Counted from the first letter of the stretch, positions 1-10,635 are shown. The stretch: 64,000 nt of DNA from Ostrinia nubilalis (GCF_963855985.1 NC_087093.1:9989501-10053500), one strand, 5' to 3'. Translations and numbers: made by a program. Notes: generated from the letters alone by a model not told the origin.

Positions 1-164
1 TAGGCTCTTAATTGATTAAGTGTGGTTGCTTGTCATGTGGCTTATTATAAATATAGTAGCTGGTCACCTACCGGGTCTAATTTTGTTTTAAAACCAGACG
101 GAAAACCATTGTAATATACATACAAAGTTTCAACCAAATCGGTCCAGCTGTATAGGAGGAGTTA
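1..164. other. Unassigned repeat-like DNA
   Basis: No coding signal. The phrase 'AACCAAATCGGTCCAG' near 135-150 resembles phrases common in lepidopteran dispersed repeats, so this may be the end of a repeat that began before the window. Confidence 0.3.
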
Positions 165-261
165 AGGTTCAAAGCGGACTGTCATGGGTCGCGCGACCTG
201 TCATTGGCCTATGATCGCGCCGGCGATGGCAATCTGCATGCGTTGGTGTGGTTGAAGCATT
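165..261 (+). mobile_element. MITE fragment, right end only (same family as 46862-47145)
   Basis: The stretch with 'GTCGCGCGACCTGTCATT', a GATCGCGCCGGCGATGGC block and the end 'TTGGTGTGGTTGAAGCATTA' also occurs at about 47044-47145. There the family has a matching inverted left end at 46865. Here only the right part remains, abutting the next palindromic MITE. Confidence 0.65.
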
Positions 262-273
262 AGACAGAGTGAA

Positions 274-468
274 TAGGTCATCTTCACAGAAACGCACCGA
301 ACGCGGTTTGTATGTGAGCGCGCCAATATGTATGCGGCGCGCACGCACACACTGACAAAATTTAGCGTGGATTAGCGGGGAGTTGCGCCGATTTTTGTCA
401 GTGTGTGCGTGCGCCCCAAACGTATTGGCGCGCTCACATACAAACCGCGTTTCTATGAAGATGACCTA
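274..468. mobile_element. Palindromic MITE, about 195 bp
   Basis: The two halves are inverted copies over about 85 bp, running inward from 'TAGGTCATCTTCA' on the left and its complement on the right. They include 'GTTTGTATGTGAGCGCGCC' and 'GCACACACTGACAAAA'. There is no ORF. Exact ends and target duplication are unclear: flanks GAGTGAA and CTCATTT show no clean direct repeat. Confidence 0.75.
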
Positions 469-876
469 CTCATTTGTATTTATTCTGCATTAGATGACAA
501 ACACACGTACAAAAGAATTCTAAACTAATGTTGTGCGAAACCGCAGGTTTAACACTAGTTCGTAAGTAAATATCTGGGCAAGCACCCATCTGTAAAGGAT
601 CTAATAAAGGTTACACAAGAATGAGCCATAACCAAGCCGAACGATGGTGGAGTAGCCATAACCAGTGCTATTCTGTTATGGCCTTCGTCCATGTCAGTTT
701 TTATGTGGTTCTAAAACAGAAAATAGTTCAACACAACTTGATTAAAGAATAGATAAAAAGCTAGACAGGGTTCCTAAAAGCATTTTGAGTAATTTTGTCG
801 ATTTTACAAAATGTTTTGAAATTATCTTTAGATCATTATCATGCTAATTAATAGGTATTACCCTACAATTTTATTC
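469..876. other. Intergenic, nothing recognised
   Basis: AT-rich sequence without an exon-like ORF, inverted repeat or repeat motif that could be recognised. Confidence 0.5.
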
Positions 877-1106
877 GGCCGTTTGGTGTAGTGGTTCGAA
901 ACCGACTACTATTCTGGAGGTTGCGGGTTCGATTCCCGCACAGTACAAACATTTGTGTGCATGAACATATTTGTTTATGTATTTACAAAAAAAAAGTATT
1001 TAAGTATGTTTATATCCGTTGTCTAGTACCCATAGTACAAGCTTTGCTTAGTTTGGGTCTAGGAGCGCAGTGCAAAATGTCCAAGGATATTTATTTATTT
1101 AATTAT
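877..1106 (+). mobile_element. tRNA-derived SINE, copy 1
   Basis: The head has RNA polymerase III promoter boxes: an A-box-like 'TGGTGTAGTGG' at 884-894 and a B-box 'GGTTCGATTCC' at 926-936. It is followed by a non-tRNA body ('GTTTATATCCGTTGTCTAGT') and a TATTTATTTA tail. A close second copy is at 63267-63552, which shows it is dispersed rather than a tRNA gene. The tRNA-like head cannot fold into a full cloverleaf and lacks a normal acceptor stem. Confidence 0.85.
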
Positions 1107-1354
1107 TGAGTTTAATGATCTTTAAAATTTAAATCAATTAATGTTTTATATAGATACAATATAATAATATTTAGTATAGCTATAGAATATAGTTCCAAAA
1201 TATTTTTGGCACTCATTTAGCCAATGACTACGAGACCACGCCTTCTGCTACCCATTGGCTAACTCATGCCAAAAACGGTTTGCTTTCAAAAGTACTGGCA
1301 AAATCTTTTGTGCTACTAGCGACGCTAAGAAGATGTAGTCTAAGGCAGGTTCGT

Positions 1355-1405
1355 TCTTTCGTTTTAGCCAAATGACGTCCACTGATGGACAAAGGCGTCC
1401 CCAAG
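1355..1405 (-). mobile_element. RTE LINE 3'-tail fragment
   Basis: On the minus strand this reads as the end of the RTE reading frame (LINE tail 'CAGTGGACGTCATTTGGCT' with small changes). It matches the 3' end of the element at 1569-3522, which lies just downstream in the opposite orientation. Confidence 0.7.
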
Positions 1406-1568
1406 CCTATATTGCATCTAAACGAAACATATAACAAACAATTCTCTTTTTTTTTATTGAATTTGAACAGTAAGCTTAGAGGATAGCTTCTATACGGTAA
1501 GTTTAGATATTCCTGCATAAGCTCAAATACTTACCATAAGTAAATTATTTATTTGTATTACAATGGGT

Positions 1569-3518
1569 ACACTCGCGACCTACGCCAATTTAATACAGAC
1601 CGTATTAAAGAGGCGATTGAGCGAAACAAGGGCTCTAAAGTGTTCGCAAGAAATCTGTCTGTTGGTCAAAGTCAACTGACCAAGCTGAAGACAGAGGATG
1701 GCAGAGCCATTTCGTCGGGGCCGGAGATATTGGAAGAGGTTGAGAAGTTCTACGGACAACTATACACGAGTGTACGCGCACCTGTCACAAATCTAGCCGA
1801 GGACCCAAGAGCTAGACTGACCCTGAAGATATCCCGGACGTCAGTCTGTACGAGATTAGAATGGCTCTCAAACAGCTGAAGAACAACAAGGCACCGGGTG
1901 ATGATGGAATCACGGCTGAGCTTTTGAAGGCAGGCGGAACGCCGGTACTAAGGGCTCTTCAGAAGTTGTTCAATTCCGTCATCCTCGAAGGAAAAACGCC
2001 TACGACATGGCACGGAAGAGTGGTGGTACTCTTCTTCAAAAAAGGTGACAAAACCTTGTTGAAGAATTATAGACCCATCTCACTTCTGAGCCATGTCTAC
2101 AAGCTGTTTTCAAGAGTCATTACGAATCGTCTCGCTCGCAGGCTCGACGACTTCCAGCCTCCCGAACAAGCCGGTTTCCGAAAAGGCTTTAGTACCATAG
2201 ACCACATACATACGCTAAGGCAGATTATACAGAAGACCGAGGAGTATAATCAACCACTTTGCCTGGCGTTTGTGGATTATGAGAAAGCCTTCGATTCGGT
2301 CGAGACCTGGGCAGTGCTACAGTCTCTCCAAAGGTGCCAAATTGACTATCGATATATCGAAGTGTTGAGGGGTTTGTACAAAAACGCCACAATGTCGGTC
2401 CGCCTCCAGGATCGGGACTCGAAACCTATCCAGTTGCAGCGAGGGGTAAGACAGGGAGACGTCATATCTCCAAAACTGTTTACCACCGCCCTGGAAGATG
2501 TCTTCAAGCTTCTGGACTGGAACGGATTTGGCATAAATATCAACGGCGAGTACATCACCCACCTTCGATTCGCGGACGATATCGTAGTCATGGCTGAGAC
2601 CTTGGAGGATCTAGGCACAATGCTCGATGGCCTCAGTAGAGCCTCTCAACAAGTGGGCCTCAGAATGAACATGGACAAGACAAAAATCATGTCTAATGTC
2701 CGTGTTGCACCCACTCCTCTGAAGGTTGGAGACTCTACACTCGAAGTTGTTGACAATTATGTATACCTGGGACAAACAGTCCAGTGTGCTTACCATGAGT
2801 TTACGTTAGGTGTGCTCGCTAGCGACTACGTAAAAAAATGACATTAATTGTATGACATATTGTGCAGCGCCCCTAGCGGCTACTTTCAAGAAACAAAATC
2901 TTCATAGAGATTTTTGACGTACTCGCTAGCGAGCACACCTAACGTAAACTCATGGTAGGTGCACAGTTAGGTAGGTCCAACTTCGAGAAAGAGGTCAATC
3001 GTCGAATCCAACTCGGATGGGCAGCGTTCGGGAAGCTTCGCCATATACTCACGTCCGAAATACCGCAGTGTCTCAAGTCGAAAGTATTTGACCAATGCGT
3101 GTTGCCAGTGATGGTATACGGATCTGAGACGTGGTCGCTTACTATGGGCCTCATAAGAAGGCTCAAGGTCACCCAAAGGGCGATGGAGCGGGCTATGCTC
3201 GGAGTCTCCCTGCGTGATCGAATCAGAAATGAGGAGATCCGCAGGAGAACCAAAGTAACCGACATAGCTCGCAGAATTGCTAAAATCAAGTGGCAGTGGG
3301 CGGGGCACATAGCTCGTAGAGACGATGGCCGTTGGGGCAGGAAAGTTCTCGAGTGGCGACCACGGGCTGGAAGACGTAGCGTGGGCAGGCCTCCTACTAG
3401 GTGGACCGACGATCTGGTAAAGGTCGCGGGAAGAGCCTGGATGCGGGCAGCGCAGGACCGTTCATTGTGGAAAACCTTGGGGGAGGCCTTTGTCCAGCAG
3501 TGGACGTCATTTGGCTGA
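1569..3518 (+). pseudogene. RTE reverse transcriptase ORF, broken
   Basis: Reverse transcriptase that would copy LINE RNA into DNA at a nicked target. The first part is in frame 2 to about 1820, then shifts: the family frame resumes at 1825 (residues EDIP..., then MALKQLKNNKAPG from 1861), so a few bases were lost. RT motifs follow in order: NYRPISLLSHVYK, FVDYEKAFDSVE with the first catalytic Asp, RGVRQGDVISP, and LRFADDIVVMAE with the FADD box near 2570-2585. The frame stops at 2841 inside the inserted MITE. It continues after it from 2967 (LGRSNFEKEVNRRIQLGW) through the C-terminal region (WAGHIARRDDGRWGRKVLEW, VGRPPTRWTDDL) to the stop at 3516-3518. No endonuclease domain is left. Clade assignment to RTE is from memory of family sequences. 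Confidence 0.88.
2785..2966. mobile_element. Palindromic MITE inserted in the RT ORF
   Basis: The left end TGTGCTTACCATGAG and right end CTCATGGTAGGTGCACA are inverted, extending through TTTACGTTAGGTGTGCTCGC. Removing 182 bp joins CAG (2782-2784) to TTA (2967-2969) and restores the LINE frame VQ-LGRSN. Flanks allow a 3- to 4-bp target duplication (AGT or CAGT). No ORF. Confidence 0.88.
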
Positions 3519-3534
3519 AACGATTACAATGGGT

Positions 3535-4149
3535 GGATATATTGGATAGGTATTAGATTTTTAAAACATCATCTATGCATAAACTCTCTTAGGTCATTCT
3601 AGACTCTGAACATATTTTAAGACGTCATTAATCACGGATCCTAGTCTCAAAAATGCAATACACAGACAATCTGATTGTGCTCTATATATCGAAGCACGTA
3701 AATTAATTGGTAGTGCAATAAAGCGGGAACACGATGCCTTGAAAGTAATTGTGAATTTGCTGCTGTTTCTACACGGAGGTGAAATTGGAACTCTCACACG
3801 GATCTAGAGAATTTGGAAGGGGTTGTGTTACAAACACATTCAGCTAGGCGGGTATAGACGAGGGCACGTCAAGGTTAACGCTGTGGAACTTATGGAGTTG
3901 TAATAAGAGGGAATTTGCGACAAAAATGAGTAATCTGATGTGCTGTGGTTCTTACATGACATATCGAAAGAGACGATTAAACTCATCTTAATTGAGTTTA
4001 TATTTTATATACAGGGTGGAATTTTGTAATGCCACCTGAAGGGAAAGTACTCTTAAATTACTGTAGATAGAAAATTTTACTCAAAGAAAACATTCCTTTA
4101 TTTTTGAAAAGAAATAGAACTGCATTTAAAGATTTCCAAAAATTTGCTT
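3535..4149. other. Intergenic, nothing coding
   Basis: AT-rich DNA. 'ACAGGGTGGAATTTTG' at about 4013 resembles the ACAGGGTG starts of several insect DNA elements, but no partner end was found. Confidence 0.45.
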
Positions 4150-4265
4150 GCTACACCCGGTTTTCCACAAAGACCGGTCCTTCACCAGATCGTCGGTCCA
4201 CCTAGTTGGAGGCCTGCCCACACTACATACGTCTTCCGGCTCGTGGTCGCCACTCGAGAACTTTT
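4150..4265 (-). mobile_element. RTE LINE tail fragment
   Basis: On the minus strand it translates with gaps to the RTE C-terminus (LEW.PRAGRR..., GRPPTRWTDDLVK). It is a fragment interrupted at both ends. Confidence 0.75.
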
Positions 4266-5436
4266 CAACTTTCTTTGAACTTTGACATTAGGCCCCCAAT
4301 GATTTCCACAATGGCCGATTGGTGGCTTTATCGGAAACCAACAGAATAATAATGCATTATGATTGGAGATCTAAATAAGAATTGCGTTTTATAAATAATG
4401 TTGGTACGAGAAGGTATTAATTAATGAAAGTTTAACAAGTGTTATATTACGTGAGAAGTAAAATATTTGTAGCAGAAATCTAAAAGTGGTACCTAAAAGG
4501 TAAAAAATTCGTTACATAAAATAAATATTCCAGGCAAAGGCATCGCATCATTAAGAACTGCGTTTGAAATAACGTTTTTCAGCTGATTATTTTTCTTTCG
4601 CTAAAATGAGGGATCTCTAGGTTTTCAGTTTCAAGCTACGATGGAGATGGTTTTTAAAAATGTTTATTCAATTGGATCAAGATTTGACTTAACAGATCGC
4701 TTGCGCTGAAAACCTTTAAGGGTTACTATACTTCAATGTACACTTCAATGTTTGTTTAATTTTGAATATTTAAGGAAAAGACTAGGAAGAAAATAAAAAA
4801 GTGAAGATTTATAGATTTTCAATGTTAATTCCATAGGCTCGACCTCTTTGCTAACCCGAAAAAAAAAGAAAAAAAAAAAGGAATTTAAAAAACAAAACAC
4901 ACCCGATGACGTTTCATACCGCTTCTTGCTGAATGTTCTCCGTCACCTCAGACGGCCGCCCCGGGGTCTTTTCATTTTCCAACTTTCGGCGCAATTACGA
5001 AAGTAGTTGTAAAGTTTCACATCGGCCCCTTTAGAGATTTTCATTTGCAAGAATGAATTTCTAAATTACAAATGAGCGGTTTGCTTAAAATTTTCATCGT
5101 GTTCCCAGTTTCTCTGAAGTATCTATTACCGGCGTTCGGAAGTCATTGCGGGTGAGGAAATTATTAAATATTTTTATGTAGGTATTTATCAAGAAACAAT
5201 TATAAAAATACAAAAAATATTGTTAAAAATAGCATTGGATATCAACTGAGATTATGGGAAGTGAAAACTAACTTGATGCTAGATGTTTACGTCAAGGGTA
5301 ACTCCGAAACCACTAAAAATGTATGTAGACTTTTTGTGCTATCATTATAATATTTTAGTTTCTTTTTTAATTGTTTACATTCAAATACTTAAGTACATCA
5401 TCGCAGTAGTTCTATCTGAATTTTATATTAATCCTA
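4266..5436. other. Intergenic, nothing recognised
   Basis: AT-rich DNA with an A-rich tract at about 4858-4880. A more GC-rich patch at 4905-5000 has no supported ORF. Confidence 0.45.
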
Positions 5437-5475
5437 CTAATATTATAAATGCGAAAGTTAGTCTGATAATAAAAA
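5437..5475 (+). mobile_element. Short Lep1-like Helitron 5' fragment
   Basis: 'CCTACTAATATTATAAATG' followed by CGAAAGTTAGTCTG is the usual start of lepidopteran non-autonomous Helitrons. Nothing of the 3' end follows. Confidence 0.5.
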
Positions 5476-5985
5476 TGTTCGCAAACGAAATAAAAATTAA
5501 GACTCTTCTTAATCAAAAGTGTACTTAGAGCCAAGAGAAAAGGCACTCCACTTTTTAAAAACCTTTTTCAGCTTCTACTTTAATCGTATTTGCGGCAAAT
5601 AGCATTTGAAGGGCTTTGGTCAGTCTCTCACAATGCACTTTGCACTTCAGTGTAAAGAAACAACGACTTGTGTTAGAAACAATTCGTTTTAGCGGTTCTA
5701 GGATAGCGAATGTTTTTAAAGCGAGAGTTTATAAAGTAAAAAGTCAATAAAATCAAGCAATCTCGTTAATACTTAGATAATTTTCACAAATGGCATAAAT
5801 TTAGGTGATCTTTACGATAAAAAGCGATCTTTTACACAACCCATGGAGAGGACAGTTGTTTGAAGTAAAAGGGAAGGCAAAAATTCCCAGCGGATTAGAA
5901 AGCTGAAGTAGCAAAAATCAAAATCAAAAACATTTTATTCAATTTTGTCCACTGGCGGCACATAATGAACGTCAAATACAGTAAA
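5476..5985. other. Intergenic, nothing recognised
   Basis: AT-rich DNA with no repeat partner or exon-like ORF seen. Confidence 0.45.
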
Positions 5986-5989
5986 AAAA

Positions 5990-6215
5990 TGCACATAGTA
6001 GTAACGAAGAACTGACGGCCGATGGGGCACTAAGGATCTTGAATGGAAGCCACGTACCGGCAAGCGCAGCGTATGACGTCCACCCACAAGGTGAGAAATG
6101 ACCTCATAATGGTTGCAGGAAGCTGGATGCAGGTCGCTGCCTACGGATTATCTGAAAATCGTTGGAAAGGCCTATATTTAGCAATGGATGTCCTGTGGCT
6201 GAAATGATGATACAT
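5990..6215 (+). mobile_element. Degenerate RTE-related LINE tail (GATGAT-tail subfamily)
   Basis: 'GACGGCCGATGGGGCACTAAG', a diverged 'GTTGCAGGAAGCTGGATGCAG' stretch and the end 'GTCCTGTGGCTGAAATGATG' correspond to the RTE C-terminus and tail. They are closest to the subfamily at 40487-40631. Frame destroyed. Confidence 0.65.
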
Positions 6216-6796
6216 AATCATACTAATCTATATTAATGAATGTTTTGTTGCCAGTGCGTAAAAAACAACTAATATAAGTCACGGAACGATACGGGATGCA
6301 ATTTTGTTCCCGTCGCGAACTGAGCCGCTATTAGGGAAGGTGGTGGGGCTTTCTGGCAGCTTTTTGTGTCAGCTTTTAATAAGCTTGGGGCTTTGGCGCC
6401 TCTCGCCCTTGGAAACATAAATAACCTTAACGTTATTAGCCCTATTATCGCCCGTTTGATCATCCGCGTAGGAAGGCACACAATTAGAAATTAATCTGAT
6501 CTTCTGATAAATAAGATTTGATGCAAACCGTTGTTTTGTTAATGAAGTTCTTAATTACATACTAATTGGGCCAAGTTGTAAAGTAAATTACGATATAAAA
6601 TAAAAAGCTAAGTTATTTGTAATGTAAATTACTAGGCATACAAAAATCTGTTTTTGTTTGTATTATTATATGATTTAATGTTAGCTTATCAAATAAACTC
6701 TAGGCGTTAGTGTTTTTCTTCAAACTTTATTGACAGTCAATGTTTTACGAAAATAAAATACGAATAAAAGGAGTTCACGAATAGTATTAGGTACGA
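6216..6796. other. Intergenic, nothing recognised
   Basis: No exon-like ORF or repeat recognised up to the left target duplication of the large element at 6797. Confidence 0.45.
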
Positions 6797-6805
6797 GTAA
6801 AACGA

Positions 6806-7638
6806 AAGAGAATGTCTCCAACTTCCTCATTGGCCCTAGAGCAATTCCAAGTATACCATCAATAAAAGCCTAATTAGAGTCATCAAACCTCTCAGTCATT
6901 CAATTAGAGCCATTAGAACTTCATAACTATGAGTTGTTTTCTATGTGTAAGCTGAGGACACGTGTCTCCAGCTGACACATCTGTATCTTCGTAAATATTT
7001 ATGCTACGATAATGTATTATACCTCAAAAATTACAGTCGAATCCAAATAGTAGGCTTTCCACTTTTCAAGACTTTAGCTCAAATACTGTTAAAACCACGA
7101 TCAAAAAACTATGTGCGAGCTGGAGTACCGTGTCTCCAGCTTACACATCTGTATCTTCGTAAATATTTAAGCTACATCAATGTTTTATATCTCATAAATT
7201 AAAGTCGAATAAAAAAACCCGACTTCAATTCTTTCAAAGCTTTATTTCGAACCGTTTTCGAACTACGAACCGATACGTATGTGTAAGCTGGTGACACGTA
7301 ACACACGGTGGATTATTAAAACCGTATAAGTTAGAGTTGCGTTTTAAAGATCAAATAATTCGTTATAATTGAAGTACACACGAGACATAATTTCAAATCT
7401 CTAGGCCTCTTAGTTTCAGAATTAAAAGCCAAAAACTATTTTCCCGCCAAATAATTCAAATAATATGGGTCGACTGCGACGTTGCCGTTCCGTGCGTCCA
7501 CTAGAGCAGTCGAATTTGAACCTAAAAACTAGTACTGTTTGAATCATTTTTATTTGTAGTTTAAATCATTTAATTTCGATTATAAGAATTTTAGACTAGG
7601 AGCCGGCTGATTTCTGTATTGAGTACTTAATAACCTAT
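6806..7638 (+). repeat. E1 left terminal inverted repeat, about 830 bp
   Basis: It matches 11460-12293 in the same orientation, and 15006-15838 and 15848-16510 inverted, with few differences. It contains internal motif pairs such as 'ACACGTGTCTCCAGCTGACA' and a GTCGAC site near 7471 that later served as E2's target in the opposite TIR. Confidence 0.92.
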
Positions 7639-7827
7639 ATTTTATTAATAAGAAAAAGCTAGGTAAAACAAAATTATATTTTAATATACAAGTATAATAA
7701 CGAACTTGTTTCCAAAGACTCAAATATTTGTGGCGTTTCTAAACGCAACCACTTTAATTTTTATTTAAATACCGTGAAGTCCCACGATTCTGCCACGTCA
7801 AGTGGCAAAAATGGGCAACAACTATAC

Positions 7828-8455
7828 AGGGTGGAAACGTTAAGTGATCTCACTCGATTATTTCTTAACTATACAAGATATTAAAAAACTGGTTACTGAT
7901 CCTGAAAGTGCTTAATGAGCTCTTTCAAACGGTACCAATAATAAGTTACAGAATAAACTGGATCTATCTGAAAATTCAATGTTTCCAGCTTCCATACTAA
8001 ATGTATGCCAGACACACAATATTAGAAGTGTAATTTTTTTAATTTAATAATAAATACTTAAAATAAACTCGTAAATTGTATTCTTATTTTAAATTATTAA
8101 TGAAAAACATTGGTTTTAGGCTTTACTTGCTATAATATTGTCAAGAGATGAGTGTCATGACTGTGGTAGTACTAAATGTATGGAAGAAGGAAACATTGAA
8201 TTTTTGGTTAGATCCAGTTTATTCTGTAACCTATTATTGATACCATACCATTGGATAGAGCTTGTGAAGCACTTTTAGAATCAGTAATCAGTTTTACGAT
8301 ATCATATGTAGTTTTTAAAATAATGTGACTTTACCAAATGTATGGAAGCTGGAAACATTGAAGTTTCGGATAGATCCAGTTTATTCTGTAACCTATTATT
8401 AATACCGTTTGAACCGTTTGATAGAGCTCATGAAGCACTTTCAGGATTTTCCAAT
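7828..8455. repeat. 170-bp module, one forward and two inverted copies, inside E1
   Basis: A unit runs from 'ACAGGGTGGAAACGTTAAG' through 'CTGATCCTGAAAGTGCTT' and 'GAATAAACTGGATCTATC' to 'GTTTCCAGCTTCCATAC'. It is present forward at 7828-8007 and inverted at about 8157-8320 and 8330-8455. E2 carries the same set inverted at 14139-14815. Confidence 0.75.
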
Positions 8456-8667
8456 CGCGAAAGCCCTCATTGAATTCTTCTTCTTTTGTTGAAAAAAAAA
8501 AAAAAATTAACAATATTAACATCACAAATCACAATCACTACTAAGACATCACAAAATAGACGAAACACAGCATTTTGCACAGAATTGGCCGTAAGGATCT
8601 ATATCCATAGCCGTAAAACTTGTATTAAAAAAAAAGATGACAGTTGACTGCAATATTTAGAAACAGT

Positions 8668-9059
8668 CAGTGTTGCCAGAAGGTTACTTTTGTAACCTTT
8701 TAGCTGATTTTTGAACTGCTTTGGTTACTTTTAGGTTACACTAATGAAAAGGTTACTTTTAGGTGATTTTTCGGAATTTGTAGAATTAACTTTTACAGGT
8801 TATTCAGTAAAAAAATATTAATAGTGTCAATTTACAAATTATTTAAATTGAAACGTGACACTCAAAATGTTGATGATTTCCAATTAATTTTAACACTTTG
8901 TATGAATTTTGGCTGATTGGTAAGATAAGAGTCGAAGATGAAAGTTGTTAGTACGAATCAGCTTTATGAATCAATATGATAATAAATCAATCGCACGTGT
9001 GAGGGTTACTTTTTTTTCTATTTCTGGTAATTTCTGACAAGACCCTACTGGCAACACTG
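8668..9059. mobile_element. Non-autonomous hAT element, 392 bp, perfect 8-bp TSD
   Basis: Ends CAGTGTTGCCAG and CTGGCAACACTG are inverted repeats of the hAT type. The flanks are a perfect 8-bp duplication, GAAACAGT, at 8660-8667 and 9060-9067. The interior repeats 'GGTTACTTTTAGGT'-like phrases and has no transposase ORF. Confidence 0.92.
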
Positions 9060-9154
9060 GAAACAGTTTAAGTTTAGTTAGTAAAATATGATTTATCTGT
9101 GGTAATTAAATAGATTAATTAGATTTACGAATCTCTGATGGATGAGTGATACCC

Positions 9155-10016
9155 GACCCGAGGTTTCCGCCAACTGGGACCGCAATCAACTAGGACCGCG
9201 GTCCCAATCGCCAGATCAGTAAAAATTAAATACTTTTCTGGGACCATTCATAAAGGACAATGATCAAAAATGTATGGAGTGTGGTCCAAATGTCAACCAC
9301 CACCTATGTAGTAAAATAGTCTACTAAATACTGATTCATTATAACCAAACCGCAATCAAAAATATGCTGTCAGTAAAAAGTTTAAGACTGAATGAAAAGT
9401 CATGTTTTTACCTTTTCATCTGAAAATTAATGTTCTTGATATCATTCTATCCATCGCACATTTCGGATTAATCTATGCATATTATGTCATGTCGCTTAGT
9501 GTGCCGTGTTAGATTCTCGCTAAAAGAAAAAAAAAACTCAGAAGAAAGACAACAATATTGGAATTATGGTCGGGTGGTCGCTGCTCCGCCCCTATTGGTT
9601 GTAGGGTGATGTTATATAACCTAAAACCATCCTTGATAAATGGGCTATCCATAACAAAAAGAATTTTTCAAATCGGACCAGTAGTTCCTGAGATTAGCGC
9701 GTAAACTACTACAATTTTTCATACAGTCATAACTTTTTACTGACAGTTTATTTATTTTTCGTCCCATACTGAAAGTTAATCTCTATTTAATGGACCATAA
9801 GCCAATATAGGTCTCATTAGTGGTGGACATTTGGACCACTTTTGGTCATTGTCCTTTTAGTACGATACCGATTTTGGAATGAATAAAATATTTTTTTAAG
9901 TTATCTATGAGTGAACCTAGTCGCTGGAAGAAAAATATTTAATTTTTATCGATCCAGCGACTGGGACCACTGTCCCAGTTAATTGCGGTCCCAGTAGCCG
10001 GAATCTACGGCCCGAT
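9155..10016. mobile_element. Long-TIR palindromic element, about 860 bp
   Basis: The left end (TTTCCGCCAACTGGGACCGC, then GCGGTCCCAATCGCCAGATC) is inverted at 9940-10005 (CAGCGACTGGGACCACTGTC, then GCGGTCCCAGTAGCCGG). Homology continues inward through ATTAAATA.TTTTCT and a phrase with GGACAATGA.CAAAA. Target duplication not identified; no ORF. Confidence 0.75.
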
Positions 10017-10195
10017 CGCGAACGTCTTCGCTTTCGCTTCGCGAAGCCCACACTCGGCCTCGTCGGCACCGACGATCGCCAAACGGCTAGAGTACCTTCT
10101 GTACTCGCCACTCTGCCCGGTGAAGCTGGAAAAGCTCCTCCAGCTACCAGCGCGCGTCCCTTCAAAAAAAAAAAAAAAGCCGGAAACCTCCCCGA
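10010..10195 (+). other. GC-rich patch with an A15 run, possible retroelement 3' end
   Basis: A markedly GC-rich block in AT-rich surroundings. A plus-strand frame is open across it (about 70 codons, including ...RLEYLLYSPLCPVKLEKLL...) and runs through an A15 tract near 10165-10179. The poly-A suggests the 3' end of a retrocopy or LINE, but no family was recognised. Confidence 0.35.
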
Positions 10196-10238
10196 CCCGA
10201 CCGTGGATCACCAGTATTCTACTACACAGTAAAGTATA

Positions 10239-10435
10239 GGGTAAGGTGGGGCACAATGTTACAATGCATATTTCTCCGTCCCTTTCTATTAGTTGTATGA
10301 TGTTCAGCGGCTCAGTTCAGCAGCTCTTATGAGCTTGACAAACGTGTATACCAACATCATACAACTAATAGAAAGGGACGGAGAAATATGCATTGTAACA
10401 TTGTACCCCGTGTAACATTGTGCCCCACCTTACCC
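10239..10435. mobile_element. Mariner/Tc1-type MITE, 197 bp, TA target
   Basis: Begins GGGTAAGGTGGGGCACAATG and ends with the complement TGCCCCACCTTACCC, flanked by TA at 10237-10238 and 10436-10437. The inverted arms extend about 75 bp through ATGCATATTTCTCCGTCCC. No ORF. Confidence 0.9.
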
Positions 10436-10439
10436 TACC

Positions 10440-10635
10440 TAGGTTATTAAAAGTTGATCGATCTGTGATAAATAATTTACCTGATTAATTAGTTTTATGA
10501 AGTAGGAATTTTATTTCATTAGTGATACCCGACAAGAACGTAGATCATCGGATTTCTAGTAAAGTGTATCTACCTTAATTATTAAAAATGTTAATTGATC
10601 TGTGATAATAATCGAGCTGAATAAAAACGTTTTTG
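10440..10635 (+). repeat. Diverged direct repeats around 'ATCTGTGATAA'
   Basis: Phrases of the type 'GATCTGTGATAAATAATTTA' followed by 'AGTGATACCCGAC' occur at about 9095-9155 and 10440-10530. A partial third copy starts near 10590. They look like an old tandem series interrupted by the elements between them. Confidence 0.5.

Larger units (their letters stand above)
1569..3522 (+). mobile_element. RTE-type non-LTR retrotransposon, 5'-truncated, 12-bp TSD
   Basis: The element starts abruptly inside the ORF, with no endonuclease domain, and ends just after the stop codon at 'GCTGAAACG'. It is flanked by a perfect 12-bp direct repeat, ATTACAATGGGT, at 1557-1568 and 3523-3534. This marks target-primed insertion with 5' truncation. 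A 182-bp MITE sits inside it. Shorter copies of its 3' tail are at 1355, 4150, 5990, 38884, 54480 and 62816. Confidence 0.92.

Noticed and set aside
877..945. tRNA gene
   Set aside because: A and B boxes are present, but there is no complete cloverleaf or acceptor stem. A near copy at 63267 has the same long tail, so it is a SINE.
2317..2796. Minus-strand ORFs inside the RT region
   Set aside because: They are shadows of the RTE reading frame, whose motifs are unmistakable on the plus strand.
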